Origin: Strobilurus pachycystidiatus
Taxonomy: Eukaryota; Basidiomycota; Agaricomycetes; Agaricales; Physalacriaceae
Length of the DNA: 64,000 bases
Reading direction: 5' to 3'
Assembly (NCBI GenBank): GCA_019915135.1
Contig: JAHLMK010000022.1
Location: 310,001 to 374,000, forward strand
The notes below the pieces were generated by a model, which ran no database searches, had not been told where the DNA came from, and was given only the letters and a program-made list of their open reading frames with translations. Below are positions 34,110-46,399 of the stretch, in pieces (the stretch's first letter is position 1; every line of letters begins with the position of its first letter). A program made the translations under genes and the position numbers.

Positions 34110-34945
34110 TTGCCAGATAATGGATCTCGAATCCCGCCTGGCCCGGGCCCTGGACGACGCCGCCAACATGGTCCATCTGCCAAATGGGTCGGGGAAGAAG
34201 TACGATGTAGACTGGATACCGACTGTGGGATCGGCGGGACATCGCGATAGCGTGAACGCCGTGGGATTCCATCCGCTGTACACGGTCCCGGCGACGGCAA
34301 GCGACGACTGCGCTGTCAAAATACGGGACTGGGAGACGGGCGAGCTCAAGCGCACGCTAAAGGCGCACCCGAAGCGCGTGTCCGATTGCCAGTTCAACTG
34401 CAACGGCGCCATGCTACGTACGCAATCCACCTTGTACTCGCCTTTCACGCTGCTGACCGCCACGTCCAGTAACATGCTCGTATGACCTCTTTATCAAGCT
34501 ATGGATCGTCAAGGAACGATTACCAGAACACCACCATACTCCGCGGCCTTGAGCACTCCATATTATCGGCCCGCTTCTTCCCAGGCAACGATAAGATTCT
34601 CAGCTCCAGTCGTGACCACAGACTCCAAATATGGGAGCTTTCCAGAACGCACTGCATCAAACTCATCTTACGCCACGAGGAATGGATTCGATGCGTTGTA
34701 TGGCCTGTACCCAGCTTCGATGGCCGCTATATTCTCACATGGTTCCGGTGATTGTGTATGTCTCGGCTCTCATTTTTGAGACAGTCTCACAATTTTCCAG
34801 ATGGCCAAGATCGTCGACTCGTGATCGGGAGAGGTCAAGACGGAGTTCAGAGGGCACGATAATGTGGTGGAGGCGGCACAGTTTTGTCCTCCACATGCTG
34901 TTGCTGCCCTCAGAGAATTAGTGGCACTCAAGGTATTGATACATT
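34110..34945 (+). pseudogene. PAC1: PAC1/LIS1 (dynein regulator) pseudogene, WD-repeat fragment
   Basis: LIS1/PAC1 binds dynein through a WD40 propeller and acts in nuclear migration. The fragment starts after the missing LisH domain, in the linker (MDLESRLARALDDAANMVHL), then gives blade 1 (HRDSVNAVGFHPLYTVPATA), ETGELKRTLKAHPKRVSDCQ, and after an intron TCSYDLFIKLW. One extra G near 34514 shifts the frame before NDYQNTTILRGLEHSILSAR. After another intron the sequence reads MAKIVDS, then an in-frame TGA at 34822-34824, then SGEVKTEFRGHDNVVEAAQF. It ends at VALK near 34931. About four of seven blades remain. Frameshift plus nonsense codon make it a pseudogene. Confidence 0.85.
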
Positions 34946-35589
34946 GTTCACATCGTTGCAGTGTACTCACGATTCATCGACCTCGGCAATGCGACCAATA
35001 GACTTCTCGGCAATGCGACCAATAGACTTGACACAATACCTGAGCGGCGACTACAACCCTTCCAATCTCCAATACCCTACACTTTTTCATTAGGCCCCCG
35101 GGACCAAATCCTTGACTAAGCGACGACGTGACACCTTTGAAGGCGCTGGAGCACCTTTGTACGTGAAGCGAGCAACGAGGTACATAGTCAAGGCCTTCGA
35201 GGATCTGCCGAGCGTGGCTTAGCTCTGTCTGAATCACAATTTGAGGCAACTCACTCTCCGTCTCAGTTGGTCGATACCCTAGCACGCCCGATAACCGAAC
35301 TGCAGCAAGGTTTCGCTCCGCAGACGAACTGGCTGAAGAACAATTTAGTAACTTCTTTGTTGCTGAACCAGATTAGTGCAGTCGACTCTCTATCAAGTTA
35401 TGGTCATCCGTGTTTTTTCTTTCACTCGATCGCCCGCTTCTTCCCTCTCGGTAATTCTTTTAGATTGTCTTCGAGGACCAGCTTCGTACGAGACTACTTC
35501 CGACTACATCGTCTCCGATTCTATTGATGCTTTCCGACCTGCTCGTTCTCTCTCATCTTTCGTAGACTTAATCGTACAAGACTACTTCT
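34946..35589. other. Spacer with a 24 bp tandem duplication
   Basis: Apart from the short tandem duplication listed separately, only short open frames are seen. No recognisable gene is present. Confidence 0.5.
34983..35029. repeat. Two-copy 24 bp tandem repeat
   Basis: A 23 bp block containing GGCAATGCGACCAATAG is repeated exactly with a 24 bp period (starts 34983 and 35007). Confidence 0.85.
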
Positions 35590-36220
35590 GACTACAAAGT
35601 CTTACACTGAGCAAGCGACCGCCTTATCGCGGGCATAAAGAGCTGGTGATATAGTTGGACAGCTGGTAATGTGTCCTGATCTACTCTAGAACGTGCGACA
35701 CTGAGGCGTTCAGAAGCATAGAGAAGACTCACCCATGAAATCTTGGTCTCCTTCTGGCCTGGCATGAGGTAGTCGCACCTTCCCAACACGAACACAACGT
35801 TGGCTTCCAACAATCGCTCCGCTACGCTCCAGGTCTCGAGTGGGCAAGCTGAATGAACAGCGGCATCTTCGCCTCATAAACATAGAGCACATTAAGGCCA
35901 TCTGCAAATTATGTTGATTAGACTAACTAAATTAGTAAGGCAGGACGTATAACCACTTACCAGGATCAGGTCTGAGAACCGCCTGGAGGATCGCCCGCAG
36001 AGCCAAGTCCGACTCTCTTACAGGGATGAAGTTGGTCAGAATGCCGTGCCGGACCAGGTACGACGAGACGAGGTACTGGCACATGAGAGGTCAGTGAGAG
36101 GTCAACAACATGAAATGATGAATGCCACCGTCTTCCATACTTCAAGCTTCAGGGCCAACAATCGCATCCCTGGTAATCGTCGTCACCAGGCGCTCGAAGC
36201 TACCCTCGATAAAGGCTAGG
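35590..36220 (-). pseudogene. NUP192: NUP192/NUP205 pseudogene, late-middle segment (downstream of Helitron)
   Basis: NUP192 is a giant alpha-solenoid scaffold nucleoporin of the inner ring. This part reads LAFIEGSFERLVTTITRDAI, YLVSSYLVRHGILTNFIPVR, SDLALRAILQAVLRPDP, then after a normal intron DGLNVLYVYEAKMPLFIQLA, HSRPGA, AERLLEA, DARPEGDQDFMG-like sequence and YHQLFMPA. It is in native order, but with several frameshifts and an in-frame stop in MLLTSH. It continues the segment that ends at 43,890 on the other side of the Helitron. Confidence 0.75.
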
Positions 36221-39200
36221 CTGTGATGCACATGATGATGCAGCCTGTAACGGGGAACTTCCAGTCCCCTTGCTGGACATTGGACAAGGGTTCTCCCTGT
36301 ATCACTGAACAGGATTCTTGATGTATACACATCTTCCGTCTCCGGTAAGTACATTCTGAGTTACGACGTCCGTTCTGTTTTCTGTCTGTCTCGAACCTGT
36401 GACCATCAATTGCGGTGTGCCTGTATTTGCGCCCACCCGTTCTTTGTCTCCTTGTTCAACGCCTCTAACCTGTCATCCTCCGCCATCAGCTCTGGCTCAT
36501 GACCGCTCTTCAACGTCTCCGTGTCGATGTCTCGCAATATGCGAATCGTTCCCCGTCCCGAACTCCTTGACAGTGCAACATACATATTGAACAAACTCAG
36601 CTTTCCACTTGGCGGCTTCGCGAGGTCCACAATGACACTCAGAATCGTTTGTCCTTGGGATCGATAGTCGGTAAAGGCGTACACCGGCGTTATGGGGTAC
36701 TGCGTGCGCGTGATGGTGCGTGTCTTCTGTTTTCCTCGTTGTCCGGGTATGACAATACGCATTTTCTGCACAGTAGGCCGGATGGGAATGACGAGCTCTT
36801 CTAAACCCGCCAATTGTTTCAGGCGCGTCTTCTTCAGCTTCGCCAAGATGCATGCTGGCGGATATTTGAGCTCTGCAACATTCCCTCCCTCGTCCACTGG
36901 TGGTTCTCGCTCGTCCAAGATGATATCGACAATCGTGCCCCGTGTTCCATTCGCGATATCGAGGTCCGTCTCTATGTTCTGGGTTACCAAAACTTTTGCT
37001 CCAATTGCGATCTCCACTGTCTCTGGTAAATCCTTCCGCTTCCTCTTCCCGTTTGCTGGTTTCCTCATCGCTATCGCATAGCGTTCTGGTAACGTCAATG
37101 GTCGTCCTCCGGTTGTGTCCTCCGCATGCGACACATACAACCGATTGCCTGTCTCGCGACAGTGCTTGCGCATCGCCTCATAGTTCCATTCCATCCGCAC
37201 CGCATGCCTTGGTGTAACGAGCGACATCTCGTCCCATAGCTTTGCCCTGAAATCAGGATCGTTCCCTCCCCCAATCACGAGGCCGTTGACCATATCAATG
37301 TCAGCCTCCTCGACACGTCCGTATCGAAGGTGAGTCAGGAATTCCTTCCAACGCGGATCTGTCACCCTCAACTGCTCTTTCAGGATCACCACTGTCGTGA
37401 ACTCTTCGTATATCTGTCTCCCTATTTTCTGCTCCAAGCTATCGCGCCCGGGATGTACCGGATGGTACAATGCTTCAAAGCGCCCACATGCGACTGGAGG
37501 AAACTGGTGGAGATCTCCCGCGAGTATGACATTGACACCGCCGAATGACCTGTCCGTCCATGAGCCTGCCGTGCCCTCCTTGCCGATGGATATATGCTTC
37601 GAAAGCTGAGCGAGAAACGTTTTCGATATCATGGAGTACTCGTCGATGATGAGGTATGTTATATCCTTCCAGAACTTTTGAAGCTTGATTTTAACGTCTG
37701 CGCTCAGGTCCAATTTTCCTTTTCCATCTACTGCGATATGGCCGATAACATGAAGTGTCTTGCCGCATATCAGTGATGCTGCTATACCTGCGAATCATCA
37801 ACAAAAAAATCCTTCGTGAGTAATAGCTTCTTACCCGTGTATGCTGCCTTCAGTAACAATCCCGAGCAGCCTCGATGTTCGAACGCCTCTGTTACACTTT
37901 GGATGACGCGAGACTTCCCGGTACCGCCTTCCCCATACTTTAGAGAATCATTCGTAGGGGTGGTGGATTCCGACCTGCCAGCGTTTCATCCAGATGCCAC
38001 ACTATGAGATCGTAGGCACGTCGTTGATCCGGCTTCAGCTCATTGATGTCGATAGGCGGAAGAACATCCTCTGGGCCATCTGCTTCCATTCCCGCCTCCC
38101 GACTTTCCGCCTCATCTCCATTGCTGATATCTTCCATGCGATCAACACGTCCTCCTCTGGCATCCCGCCCATCACCTCCACTGTCTCCATCTCCGCTCCC
38201 ATGGCCGTCCCCGTTGTCATTCCCAGCTGCTGCGTTTGCCATTTCAACCTCCCATGCCTTGAACCGATTGTAGTCCTGTCGTGTGGCTTTCCCAACATCA
38301 TCTCTGGTTTCGATCCTCCACTGTTCGTTATTCCTGGCGAAGATGTCCACATTCTTGGCGCAGTTCACTGCCATGCGCCCGTGTAGGCGTTCCCTCTGCG
38401 GCTGACTCGAAGCCTTCAATGCTGCTAGACCCTCCTCACTCAAGTCTTCCTCTCCGTCATTCCCTTCATGGTGGCCCTGGAAATCATCATCATCTTCGCC
38501 CTCGAAGTGACCAGTTGTTGGTCCTCGTGCCCAGTTCTCATCTTCTTGCGCCCGTTCCTTGTCCGCCGCTGATCGACACTCGTAGTAATATTGGATACTG
38601 ATGATGATGTTTCGGTTAGCCTCGCTTGTGTGCTGCCGGAATTCTTCGAATGCTTCAGTCCATGTCTGTAGTGCCGACTTCAAATCTGTTTGCACATTGC
38701 GCCACGGCTTTAACAGCAAGAGCATGCTGGCACAGTAGAAGTCGTATGCGTCAGGATCGCTATTGTCGCATCGCGGGAAGTAACGTCCGATGAAGTTCGG
38801 CAACGATCGATGCCCTGTACTACGGAGAACGCGTACCTTCTTGTCGTGATTCGGATGCTGTACCAGGTAGGAAATCCTTCGGTTGGCCTTCCGTCCTCGG
38901 CGTTCCCGGCCTGGGTCCATGTCATCATCCTCGTTCACCAAGTTTTCTCGGTGAGCATGTCTGGTCGCATCCTCCTCGTAGGTATTGACGAGAAAATCCA
39001 GGACATTATGCGAAGCGAGCTCGTTGCCCCGACATCGGTAGTCGGTAACCTGACATTTCGACAAGATTCGTCCATGAATATCGGTTTCGAGTGCGACAAG
39101 ATCATCACCAATCTAGAATCTGCATCAGTTCTTATGTCAGTGTACGTCAAATATACCTACCTCTGCCTCGCGTGCCTCCTGTTCTGCTAATCTTTGTTCT

Positions 39201-42200
39201 CTCTCCTCCTCTGATGTGATCTCGTCATTTTTGTCGTTTGCTTCTAGATCTGCATTCTGGTCGCTCCCATCTGTATGTCGTCTACATCATCGTTGAATCT
39301 TAATACAGTCCAGTATTCGGAGCGAGCAATGGACACACCTTGGTTTTGAACGGAGGTTTGCGTGATGCTCCAAGAGGTGCCCGATGAACGAAGACCAGTA
39401 GATGGGAATATACTGATGCGAGCGATATACATCCCCCCAGTTCATAAACAGGCTAATAACCATTGGACCGCCCAACTCCTGCTCCCGGTTCACAGCGTGA
39501 CAAAGTCGGAATAGTAGTAGACGTTGTTGCTCCTGAAGATTGTGAAGGTACTCCTCGCCGATGTGCTCGACATGATACGCGTATTCCCGAGCCAGGAGCG
39601 CGGACATATTACAATTCCGCCCTTGTATCTTCGCAGCATACCCTGTCACGTAGAAGTTGCATGAACGCGTTTCCTCCCCATTGGTCAACAGTTTCCCATC
39701 GTTATTACAACGGGCATTGATGGTGATGCCTGGGATCCATCCGTTCATGTTCCCACACTCTCTTCGACTCCCCCAACTACCATCCTCGTTGATAAAATCC
39801 TCGGAAGCACAAGGAAAAGGGCACCGGCGCTTGCATCGATAAACACCGTGCTTATCTGGCACTATGCATCGACGCAGTTTGCATTCGTGGTACTGCTTGC
39901 CACGGGCAACCCGTAGTTTGTAGGAATCGAGGTCGGCTGTGTATGTGGGGGAGTCTGGATGCGGCGGACGACTGTAAGCGATCTCTTTCTCATTCGGAAT
40001 CCTCTTGATGGAGTCTTCTGACTCTAAGCCAGGAAGATATGCACGAAGATTTGCCCGGATGTACCCCCGAATGCGTTCACGGAACTCTTCCGACCGCAAC
40101 TTCTCTAGCATCTCCAGATACGTCAGAGCACCGAACAGCCACACCAATAGATGCAGATGCAAGCTACCGCGACCTTGCGACTCGACTGCTCCAAAATATG
40201 CGCGCACGAGACCAAAAATCCCTGCACCGCTCTTCACTTGGAATTTGGACACCTCTACACCAAAAAGCGTCTCAAGAATGGCCCGGATCAGAAAGTGGAA
40301 GAATTTTGCTGCTGCGTATGGATCATCTGAAATGTTCTGTGCGCGCTGATCTTTGTCGGGGCCAGCTGTCTCCAGGAACTCCTCCATATCAATGTCCTCC
40401 CCTGCGAAGATTTGTGCTATAGGATCGTGGAGGTCGCACGGATTTATCGTTATCCACAACGATGGTGCATTGAAGACAATCGAAGTCGACCAGATTTGCG
40501 TTCGCCACCGATATCGTCCAGAATCCGTAGCCATGATACGGCCAGAGGTGGTTTGCATATGCGAACGAAGGAGGTTTACGGTCAGGTCGGTGATACGTTC
40601 GTTTGCCTCCTCCTGTTCTTCGGCAGCCTTTAATCTCTCCACAGTCAACGTCGACAGCAGCTGTGCATCCTTTTCGAATGTCTTCCGTCGCATCTGCAAT
40701 CTCGCTGAGAAGAGAGCCTCCCGTCTCTGTGTCATGCCAAAAACCACAAATGGAAACGACTCGTGTCGACGGAAGCGGCGGTCGTGATATCGCAATGCCC
40801 ATTGAATGTGCTCGCGGAAATCAACCTTTGTCTGTCTCTCTGCTTCGATACATCCGCGCCCATATGGATACAGGATGGGGAATGCTTTCGCAAAGAAATT
40901 GGTGCGTTGTCGTCCACTCTCCCTGTCATCATTGCTACGCGGCTCAAAACTGAAGTCGTTGACAGGTCTTCCTCCGTGACGGACGCCATAACCACCCTCA
41001 CTGCCACTCTCCCACAAATTCATCAAACCCCACTGTAGTAATTCGTTGGCCGACAGACTGGTCAGATCCGTATCGACACTGCCAGAAAACTTCAATGGAA
41101 TCACATCGGGATCTGTTGATTCTTGAACCGATGTAAGTATTTTCCGTACTGAATGAATCGAATAAGCGGCTATACCTTCAGTAGTTCCATTCCATCAATA
41201 TCCATATCTGAGTTGCCGCCATCTTCGCGACCTAAGCTTTGGTCAGTAACTGAACACACACCCTAACATAATAAGCTTACCATCGTCTTCCGTTGTAGGG
41301 ACGTAGTTATCATCCTCTTCTTCAATCACACCTATGTCGTTGGACTGACGAACAACACCAAGGATTTCGGATGGTACGCCGTCTACCGGAAGACGACGAA
41401 GACGGGCATCATTGATGTCGATATGGCCGTACTGCTCCTTGTTGTTCTCCTTTGCCCACACGAGTGCTTCAGCCACAAAAGCACGTCTGACTCGAAAGGT
41501 AGTCCGGAGCCAATTCTGCGGTAGTTTTCCGAGCCCGATGAATGTGACTGAGATGACTGATGCAAGAACTGTAGGCGGACGAGGCATGAGGTTTCCTTCC
41601 AACATCGACGCAATTCCGCTCATGTTCAGCTCATAGCTCGTCACATTTCCGCGCATCCCGCGCTGAAGGTGAGCTGCATCGCGTATCCCGCCCCTTGGCC
41701 ACAATTTGAACACATACACTCGAGGATAGTACTGCGCAACAAGGAGCTGCTCCGCAAAAGAGAGGCGTTGGTACTGGAGAGGCATCCGACCGATCCACAT
41801 ATCGTTACGAGCGAGAGCGGTGGAGGTACGTCGCGTGTACTGGACAGATGATCATAACAGGATGCACAAACATTGGCTTGCCACAGGCCGGCTGTGTTTC
41901 GTGACATTCCAGTGGGTTCGAACAGACGACCATAGTAAAGATCATGCTGTGGATGGGGATTCGCGGGGATGAGACGATGGGAGTGTGGGACGTCGCATAA
42001 TGGAATACAACGCATTTGTTTGACTGTGCTCACTGTGGATGGAAGATCGGCCTCGCAACCACATACACCACAAATCTTGACCAGGATCTTTGCTTTGCCT
42101 GTGAGATCGTAGAAACGACGATATGACGCGTAGACTTCGTCTTGAGAAGGTGCCTTCAGAAAAGTATCTGGGCTATGCATGCTATCCTGTTCTTCGGCCC

Positions 42201-43886
42201 CGATGCGCCGCCGTACACGTCTCGCCGCCTGTTCTTCTTCTCGTTTCCTCTTTTTATCCTTTGCCTCCGCGGCTTTACCCTTATGTTTTTCAAGGGCTTG
42301 TGCGCACATACTTGTGAGCAAATGTGCTGGTGCATGACTGATGATGAAGTCGATCAGAGGTCCCTTTCGATGATATTCCTTTGCAGGAACACCTAGCACA
42401 GGACGTATGAGAGTAGACAATTCCTTGTATGTCAAGAGGCCAAGCACTTCATCGGGCTCAACGGGGACAGAGATCGCAGGCATGGTACCACTGCCAATGT
42501 GGACGGATGTGGATGACAGTTGGCAGAATACGGATACAAAATCCAGGCGATTACTATGGCTACAGCTCTAGAGTTGACATTGGTACCTCTGGCCAGATCT
42601 ACGTGGTGCGGGACCGCCCCCGACGCATACCGCCCTACTTTGCAATGACCCTGTCTCGTCATATATGGTCTCAGGCGCCCTCGACACTCATTCTGGCTCG
42701 TAGTCCGCACCAGACTCGCAGTGTGGGCGCTCACGCCCAGGCTCAACAGACCGGCGACTCTGCATAAAAGACACGAATCAATACTCCTAAAATTGTCACT
42801 TCCCTCCATGCCTCCTACTGTGCAAGACTTAGAAGATCTTCGTAAGACGTACCTCGCCGATGACTCTCGTCTCTATGTCGGTCAGGCTATCGATCCGTCG
42901 GCCAAGGTGCACTGGGAACGTGATGGCCATGCACTTGTTCTCGTGAACGGCATCGAGACAGACGAAACAAGGGCGAGGAAGAAGAACGGCCGTAAGCACA
43001 ATCGACCTTCTCCAGAAATCATCGTCCTTATCGTGGTGCAAATAGAGGCCGTTGTTTGGGAGCCTGCTATCCTGACCATCGTCGTCGAGATCAGCAAAGA
43101 TGACTGCTGTGGACTGGCCCCGGGCCATTCACAAAGTCCTTCGTCGAGACGAAGCTTTCTTGCACTGGTGTGGTACCCGATGCTTCAACTGTCGCGGCTG
43201 TCTTCAGTAAGGACTGGACACTAGCGATTACGGTTCTGGAAAAAATCCAGACTATGGGTCAGACGGCCGGCTACAAGGATAAACAGGGTTTCCTGTTGAC
43301 GACCGGTCCTAAAAACAAGGTTGAGAAGATGAAGTTCAAGCACGCTCTGTTTGAAGTATGTCCGCGCAGTGACTTCTTTGCACTCAGTACAACTCACTTA
43401 CTGTAGAAGGACACTGGTGCATCAACTGACGGCACGCTCTCCACCGGTATATCAAATTATCTCGTGAGCATAGATACATGCTAATTCTGATATAGACTCT
43501 GAGCCGGATGACTGGAGCTTGGCGAATTGGCCGTCAACGACGACCGAAGGAGCCAATGCTCTTGATGTTCTCCGCCAGAGCGGCACTCATGATGTCGTCC
43601 CGCTCGCCGCGTATGATGCAGACGGTTCCTTACTCAAGCCAATGAACTACCGGGACACACTGAAAGGGACGACAGTGCTCATGGTGTTCACCATGAGGCA
43701 TTGGACAATTGACGAGACCAAGAAGGGCGGTAAGAAGAAGGTTGACACATATATAGCCAACATAGATGATATCAGGATCCTAGTTGATGCCGCTCCTTCT
43801 GCCGTAGCCCCATCTCCTCGAAAGAGGAAGTTGGCGAGAGTTCTTCCCGACTCTCCTAGTAAGGCTCAGAGGCAGAGGACTACATA
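36221..43886 (-). mobile_element. Helitron inserted in the NUP192 pseudogene
   Basis: The NUP192 reading stops near 43,888 and resumes near 36,220, so about 7.66 kb was inserted. The insert holds the Rep/PIF1 helicase gene (minus) and a divergent small gene (plus) with about 325 bp between their starts. Helitrons insert between A and T, start with TC and end CTRR after a hairpin. I could not fix these termini by eye; several weak candidates exist near 36,215-36,280. Confidence 0.7.
36406..42483 (-). pseudogene. Helitron replication initiator / PIF1-like helicase, two frame breaks
   Basis: The gene starts at 42481-42483 (MPAISVPVEPDEVLGLLTYK) and encodes the RepHel protein for rolling-circle transposition. 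It carries a DUF6570-like zinc-binding region (KICGVCGCEADLP, CASCYDHL, MWIGRMPLQYQRLSFAEQLL), then Helitron_like_N with SLWITINPCDLHDPIAQIFA and the HUH motif in GRGSLHLHLLVWLFG, then TGYAAKIQ...CNMSALLAREYAYH. The PIF1 helicase has Walker A GEGGTGKS, Walker B YLIIDEYSMI, GDLHQFPP and a C-terminal YVALSRSSGRGTIRI block. Introns near 39,064-39,287 and 37,800-37,845 splice in frame. The frame breaks near 41,812 (VPPPL/ALARNDMWIG, one base missing) and at 37,935-37,942, where TAAAG sits between LRMIL and YGEGGTGKS, giving an immediate TAA. It is otherwise well preserved, so probably recently inactivated. Confidence 0.85.
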
Positions 43887-43887
43887 G
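42810..43887 (+). CDS. Helitron-associated small protein, function unknown
   Basis: This gene lies inside the Helitron, divergent from the helicase. Exon 1 starts MPPTVQDLEDLRKTYLADDS at 42810. Later exons include DASTVAAVFSKDWTLAITVL and EKMKFKHALFE, an intron at 43356-43407, a small exon, an intron at 43440-43493, and a final exon DSEPDDWSLANWPSTTTEGA to LARVLPDSPSKAQRQRTT at the TAG 43885-43887. The C-terminal part alternates strands (VVPLAAYDADGSLLKP, TVLMVFTMRHWTIDETKKGG, VDTYIANIDDIRIL) and ends in a basic nuclear-signal-like tail. A single-strand DNA-binding OB fold, as in the RPA-like proteins of plant Helitrons, is possible but is inference. The junction around 43,000-43,170 is unresolved and may contain a frameshift. 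Confidence 0.5.
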
Positions 43888-46370
43888 GCCGCCAGGGACA
43901 TGGACATAGAGAGGGCATTGGATTCTGGAGAAGCAAGGACAGGGGACGGCGGAGCTATCAGATGCAGGTAGTTGACAATGGACGCAGAGATTGCCTAGAA
44001 CTAGAGTCGACTGCTGAGTTGACTGTAGTCGACGATGCACTCCAGAATGTTCTTAAGGATGGTGTAGAGTCGCTCGGCGGGTCGGACATTACTCTCAGGA
44101 TTCCTCCAGATGGACGAGAGGATCAGCTGCTGTCTATTTTCTGAACCGATAGAGTCATCTCAGCTAAGAGTACGGCCGTCGAGTCTTCAATCTACGATGA
44201 ACGGAGGATTGGCGGTAGAATATGTAGAAAATCGAAAAGCATATTCTCCCAAAGATCGTGGGAAGACAGTGGAAGCACCGGATGAAAGCTATGTCCAACA
44301 TTTGCGCCACGACTTGAGTCCCGACGCGGCAGCAAACGCAACCTCGCGTCTGTGATTCTCTACCGCGCAGCTCTCCATGATGTATTGGGACTCGAGCGCC
44401 ACTTGCTCCATATTCGCCGGTGTGGAAATCTTGCTCTGAGCAACAGAGCGACGAGAGAACTCGACAAAGAAAGCAAGGCTGCCCGGTCGATGGCTTCAAA
44501 ACCCGAGATGTCTTTGCGACCGCAGGAATGAAGTGTGGGAGCTGAACGAGTTCCAGTGGCTGAACGGTTAGGTGGTCGGACCAGTCAAACGCCAACGAAT
44601 GCAGGAACTCGATAATCCGCATATTGGACTGCCCGACCTCTGGAAGGTGTCAAAAGTAGTATCCTCCCACTCCGGATCGGTGTCATAGATAGGCTGGGTG
44701 CTGAACAGAATCGACAGCAACTTGTCGACACCCTTGTGCTGGTTCTTGTTCATGAGCACCTGCAGCTCCAAAGCAACTAGACTGAATATCCACGAGCGCA
44801 AACGCAAGAAGGCGCTAAAGGTGGCAACGGTCAACGGAATGCACGTCCGTCCGAGTACACAACCTCGATAAAGGGCTCGGCGTTGGCCCGCGGCGCTTGG
44901 ATGGCAATGGCAGCAATATGCCTCGCAAAGAAGTCCTCTCGAGTCCTCAAGTACCGCATCGTCAACTCCGTAGACGGGTCGAGACCGAGCGAATGAATGA
45001 CATGATGACACCTCTCCGCCAACGCAGGAATGGAACTGAACAGAGCCTCAGAACGCCAATATTCAAGAGCTCGATGATAAGATGACACACGTCTGCCGAG
45101 AGCCCAACGCACTAGGGTCCTCAATCTGTTGGTTCCTTTTGGTGCTACCAAAAAGCAACCAGCGTGCCAAGCTCTGATGGCACCTGTTCGCCTCTGTGCT
45201 ATGTATCAGCAGGTCCAGCACCGCTAGCCTCGTCTCCTGTGCCAAATCCAGGCTTTAATCGACATCCGGTGCCCCAGCGCCAGTGTTTTGGTCCGCAAAC
45301 GCCTGGCAAACGCCTCGGTCTGCAACACGTCCTCTAAAGAGTCAGACTTCAGGATATATCCTGACATGATGTGATGTGCATTGCCGCTCCGTGTTATGAG
45401 CACGGCCATGTCAGATAACGTCGACGAAGCGGAAAGTGCCGACATGATCTTCACAGAAAAAGCAAGACAGCTCGGGGTGAGCGGCATACACCACATAGGA
45501 CGCGAGAGCGGGGATGTAATGCGGGGCAAACGAAAGGGACCACAGAAACTTTGTATAATAGGAACACACCGACAGACGTAGCCATGTTAAAGTCGGATAG
45601 TAATGGCACGAAGACGTCCAAGAAGATATCCTGAGTCTTCAACACGCGTCGTACTATCCGCAGCGACCGGACAATAGTGCTAGCAAAGCACGGCTGCTCA
45701 TCAGCCAAACTTTCTCAAGCACGTCCACACCTTCAACAATGTACGGTGGGTGCTCTGATGGAGCTGAGAGGCAGCCAGCATCCTCTTCATCACCTCGTAT
45801 CCCGGATATGCCAGTAGGGAGATCCGACTCTCCGCCTTCAACGCGCCCGCCTCTGTAGACGGCAGCAGCGACTCGACATCAAAACTAGCCAGCGAACGCT
45901 CAATGAAGCACAAACACAGATCATTCGACTGCCACCTAGCGATAGCACGTGCATACTCTCAATCCGGAATGTTAGTGAAGACCGTAGTGATGACGAAGCC
46001 CACAAACGGGCCAATCCCCGGCAGACGATATGGCTGGCCAGGTTGTCCGCAATGGTGCTCATCGTGACAAGGTTGGCGATGCGATCACGCAGGGAGACGC
46101 GTTTCACTGTATGGATGAGAGTGCAGGGAGGCGGAGGAAGAGAATCGTGGCGGGGTACATCCCATGGTTAGCCTCTATCTCCAGCTCCACTTCCAATCCC
46201 TTGACGTCCATGAAGCCTGATTGTGCCGTGGGACGGACGTCGATTACATCGTACCGCTCCATCAGCGACCGCACCGCCTTGCAAATCTCGACGCCCAGAC
46301 TTCCCACCCCCAGCTCACAGACTGTGGAGAGCGTTTCGAAGAGGGTGCCTCTGAGCCCTAGGGGATGCTG
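43888..46370 (-). pseudogene. NUP192: NUP192/NUP205 pseudogene, middle segment
   Basis: Reading right to left the segments follow native NUP192 order: GTLFETLSTVCELGVGSLGV, YDVIDVRPTAQSGFMDVKGL, MYPATILFLR, KRVSLRDRIANL, SRISLLAYPGYEVMKRMLAA, STIVRSLRIVRRVLKTQDIF, ISALSASS-like, RLAVLDLLIHSTEAN, DPSTELTMRYLRTREDFFAR, FLRLRSWIFSLVALELQVLM, MRIIEFLHSLAFDWSDHLTV and finally ERLYTILKNILECIVDYS with ISASIVNYLHLIAPPSPV. Many steps require frame changes of one or two bases (for example at about 44,030, LVLGNL/SASIVNYL). It stops at the Helitron border. Confidence 0.8.
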
Positions 46371-46399
46371 AGGGGGTGAGGGAGATCATGGTGGGGATG

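Noticed and set aside
36215..36285. Helitron 3' hairpin and CTRR end
   Set aside because: Inverted repeats such as GGGGAC...GTTCCCC and AGGCTG...CAGCCT occur, but neither has a CTRR followed by T at the right distance.
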